Of a DNA stretch of 64,000 nt, positions 62,044-64,000 are shown piece by piece. Made by a program: the position numbers and the translations under genes. Source of the DNA: Ascaris suum (lineage: Eukaryota; Nematoda; Chromadorea; Rhabditida; Ascarididae); NCBI GenBank assembly GCA_013433145.1, contig CM024176.1, positions 124,001 through 188,000 on the forward strand, read 5' to 3'. Position 1 is the first letter of the stretch, and each line of letters begins with the position of its first letter. A model generated the notes under the pieces. It saw nothing but the letters and a program-made list of their open reading frames with translations, was not told the DNA's origin and did not search any database.

Positions 62044-64000
62044 AGGGTTTAGAGTTACGACAGTCAGAAAAGTAAGGCCGAGGCATTGTGGATTATTGAG
62101 CAGACTATTTCTTACTTCTCAGGTGGAAAATATTACCAAGCAATTCCCAATAAGATATTTTCGTTTCTGTATTTAAAACTTCATAGATAGACACTTCTCG
62201 GTGGTCAAGCAAAGATTACTTGATGTAAAACATCCCACGATCAAAATATTGTGGAGATTCATGCATCCGTAGTCACAGGTAATGGAGTGGGAATTTAGGG
62301 ATTACTGGCACGCACCTACCTCTCGGCGAACTAAGGCAAGAGGCTGATTTAATTTGTGACCGCAACTGCCATCGCAGATCAAGAATGCCGGCTTACAAAA
62401 CCGTGCGACAATATAAGGATATTTCAGAAATAACAAAACGGCATATTCTCATATTTGCAGTGGCGGAAGTGGTCAAACAAAGATTATAAAAATGGTATTA
62501 TGACAGATTTATATAAACCTGAAAATGCATCCTGCAAAACAGTGCAAACGACTCGTGTGACCTTCTCAAAGAACAACAAATTGAAGGTCAGCTGGAAAAG
62601 AAGCGAGAAGATCCAACCTAAAACACGACCACATTTGAAATCACCCTCAGTACACTACGATTAGTGAATATGAATAAGGAAAACAAACGGGTTCCTGCTC
62701 GAACGATAATTTCCACAGGCAAATCTTTAACTATTCTAAACAGGTCTTCATCCTCGCACTCTTGATCTGTCTTCATTTGATCTACCCCCGTCTGATCTAC
62801 CTTCATGTGATCTGCCCCATCTGAGCTACCTTCTTTTTGATCTACCCTGGTCTTGGTCCACTGGCCTTGACCTCCCTTCGTTCGATCCATCCAGTTCTGA
62901 TCTACCTCCTTTTGGTGGAGCCCCATTCGATCTGTCCCCTTTGATGTATCTTAATTTTGATGGGCCCCGTCTGATCTACCTTCACTTGATCTCCCCGTTT
63001 GCTCTATCTTCATTTTGATGTCCCTGCCTTTGATCTGCCCCGTCTGATGTGCCTTCATCTTGACCTGCGCCGTCTGATCTACCTTCATTTGGTCTAGCCA
63101 CCGTTGATTTCCACCGATCGACCTACCCTGATTTTATCCACCCAAGTTTGATCTAACCCGCTTGGTTTACCCTGATTTTGATGTACCCCGTTTGATCTGC
63201 CTTCATTTTTATCTACCAGCTTTTGATCTACTTTCATTTGACCTCCTCCGTTCGACCCACCTTTTTCTATACACAGACTTGATCTACGCACAATTTGACC
63301 TGCCCCGTTTGGTGTACCTTCCTTCTGATAGCTCACCTCACCCATGACGGTGAGGCAAGCGTTCAAGCCAGTATTCTTGAAATTAAGATGTGCAAACCTA
63401 ACTGAGGTTTAGTTAGACGAAAAGAGTTGGGAACCTTCAGGTTAAGGCGGAGAAGATAAGTCCAAATTCGTGAAGGTAGGATGCCTGAAACTGTTAAACA
63501 ACAAGATATCGCAGCAAAGCGGCTGAAGCACGCTCATATTTTTTGGACATAACAACTGCGAAATTTCCTCTTCTTCGATGCTCAAATAGAATCTATATAT
63601 CATAGATAATTTCAATAATTCAAATAAACTATACAGAACCATGAATTTGAGATCATCTGGAGTGTAGATGATAACACCCAGTATTCCCCATTTTTTCCGA
63701 CTGAGAAGGAAGCCTAAGGCTTTTGTAGGTTTCACATGCCCGACCAGTTCGATTTCATGTTCAAGTTTTTCATCTCAAAGCACTACGCCTTACAAAATAA
63801 TGACTTGAGCAATCTACGAATAAGCAGAACATATTCAAATATTTCGAAGATTCACCATTAGGAGGCTCTCCTCCCTCCGAACTGGGTCGGCTTTCTAAGT
63901 GATGTTCGCTTTTCAAGCACCACAAGTTTACAATCAAAGCAGGCACTGAAAATGACACAATATGAGAAAGAAATGAGTGCAATCGCAGACATCCAAAGCT
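62044..64000 (-). other. Intergenic spacer upstream of the inverted Spartan copy
   Basis: Corresponds to unit 8140-10096. Besides the minisatellite and the 98-codon frame (63735-63442) I see no gene. Confidence 0.6.
62761..63330 (-). repeat. GTAGATCA-type minisatellite, inverted copy
   Basis: Minus-strand copy of the spacer minisatellite, on the plus strand TGATCTACC-rich. Length and repeat order agree with the copies at 8811 and 21012. Confidence 0.87.

Larger units (their letters stand above)
56973..64000 (-). repeat. Inverted copy of the 12.2 kb unit
   Basis: Reverse complement of unit positions about 2790 down to 1 (56973-59941) and then 12192 down to 8140 (59942-64000). It contains one intron-3 array unit with the two extra subunits, Spartan exons 3, 2 and 1, and part of the intergenic spacer. 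It shows scattered substitutions relative to copies 1-2 (for example around 60425-60445), so it is not a simple fold-back read of a neighbouring copy. It runs past the right edge. Confidence 0.93.

Noticed and set aside
56973..64000. Inversion as a pure hairpin-read artefact
   Set aside because: The inverted copy carries its own substitutions and extends into unit sequence (8140-12192) that is not next to the left arm. An assembly join error at 56972 is still not excluded.

Overview
This is eukaryotic, most likely invertebrate-animal, DNA. The genes have GT-AG introns of 0.1 to 2.2 kb, with short T-rich acceptors (ttttag, ttcag) of the kind common in nematodes. The nematode placement is a low-confidence inference; nothing here is bacterial or viral.

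The window is dominated by repeated and rearranged copies of one gene. I identify it as Spartan (SPRTN/DVC1), the replication-coupled DNA-protein-crosslink protease. Seven exons can be traced by conserved protein blocks and by matching intron phases: an N-terminal SprT block, HEMIH with the third zinc ligand in GHG, a Cys/His zinc subdomain, adjoining PIP- and SHP-type motifs, and a C-terminal UBZ4 finger. The spliced product would be about 372 residues.

Layout. A unit of about 12.2 kb holding a whole gene period lies in direct tandem at 1-12192 and 12193-24401, with a third, truncated copy at 24402-30493. Each gene crosses a unit boundary: exons 1-2 lie near the end of one unit and exons 3-7 in the next. 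Region 30494-33896 is single-copy and carries the first recognisable exon of a short-chain dehydrogenase/retinol-dehydrogenase-like gene. Two short, diverged unit fragments follow (33897-35275 and 35310-36436), joined by a 34-nt filler. From 36437 to 56972 the intron-3 repeat block is expanded into about 20.5 head-to-tail units of roughly 1 kb. At 56961-56972 the sequence flips strand, and 56973-64000 is an inverted copy carrying damaged exons 3, 2 and 1 on the minus strand.

Functional state. No copy in the window reads as an intact gene from start to stop. The gene at 10097-19238 has all seven exons but one missing T in exon 2. The gene at 22304-29639 has intact exons 1-4, a 2-nt deletion in exon 5 and no UBZ exon. 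The copy entering at the left edge has intact exons 3-7, but its 5' end is outside the window. The inverted copy and the fragments carry substitutions and a lost splice acceptor, so they look like true decayed duplicates. Several differences among the tandem copies are homopolymer indels and could be read errors.

The most interesting feature is a mixed-orientation, G-run-rich minisatellite family of about 85-100 bp subunits in introns 3 and 6 of the gene. Several rearrangement junctions fall in it, and one intron-3 block has grown to about 20 kb.
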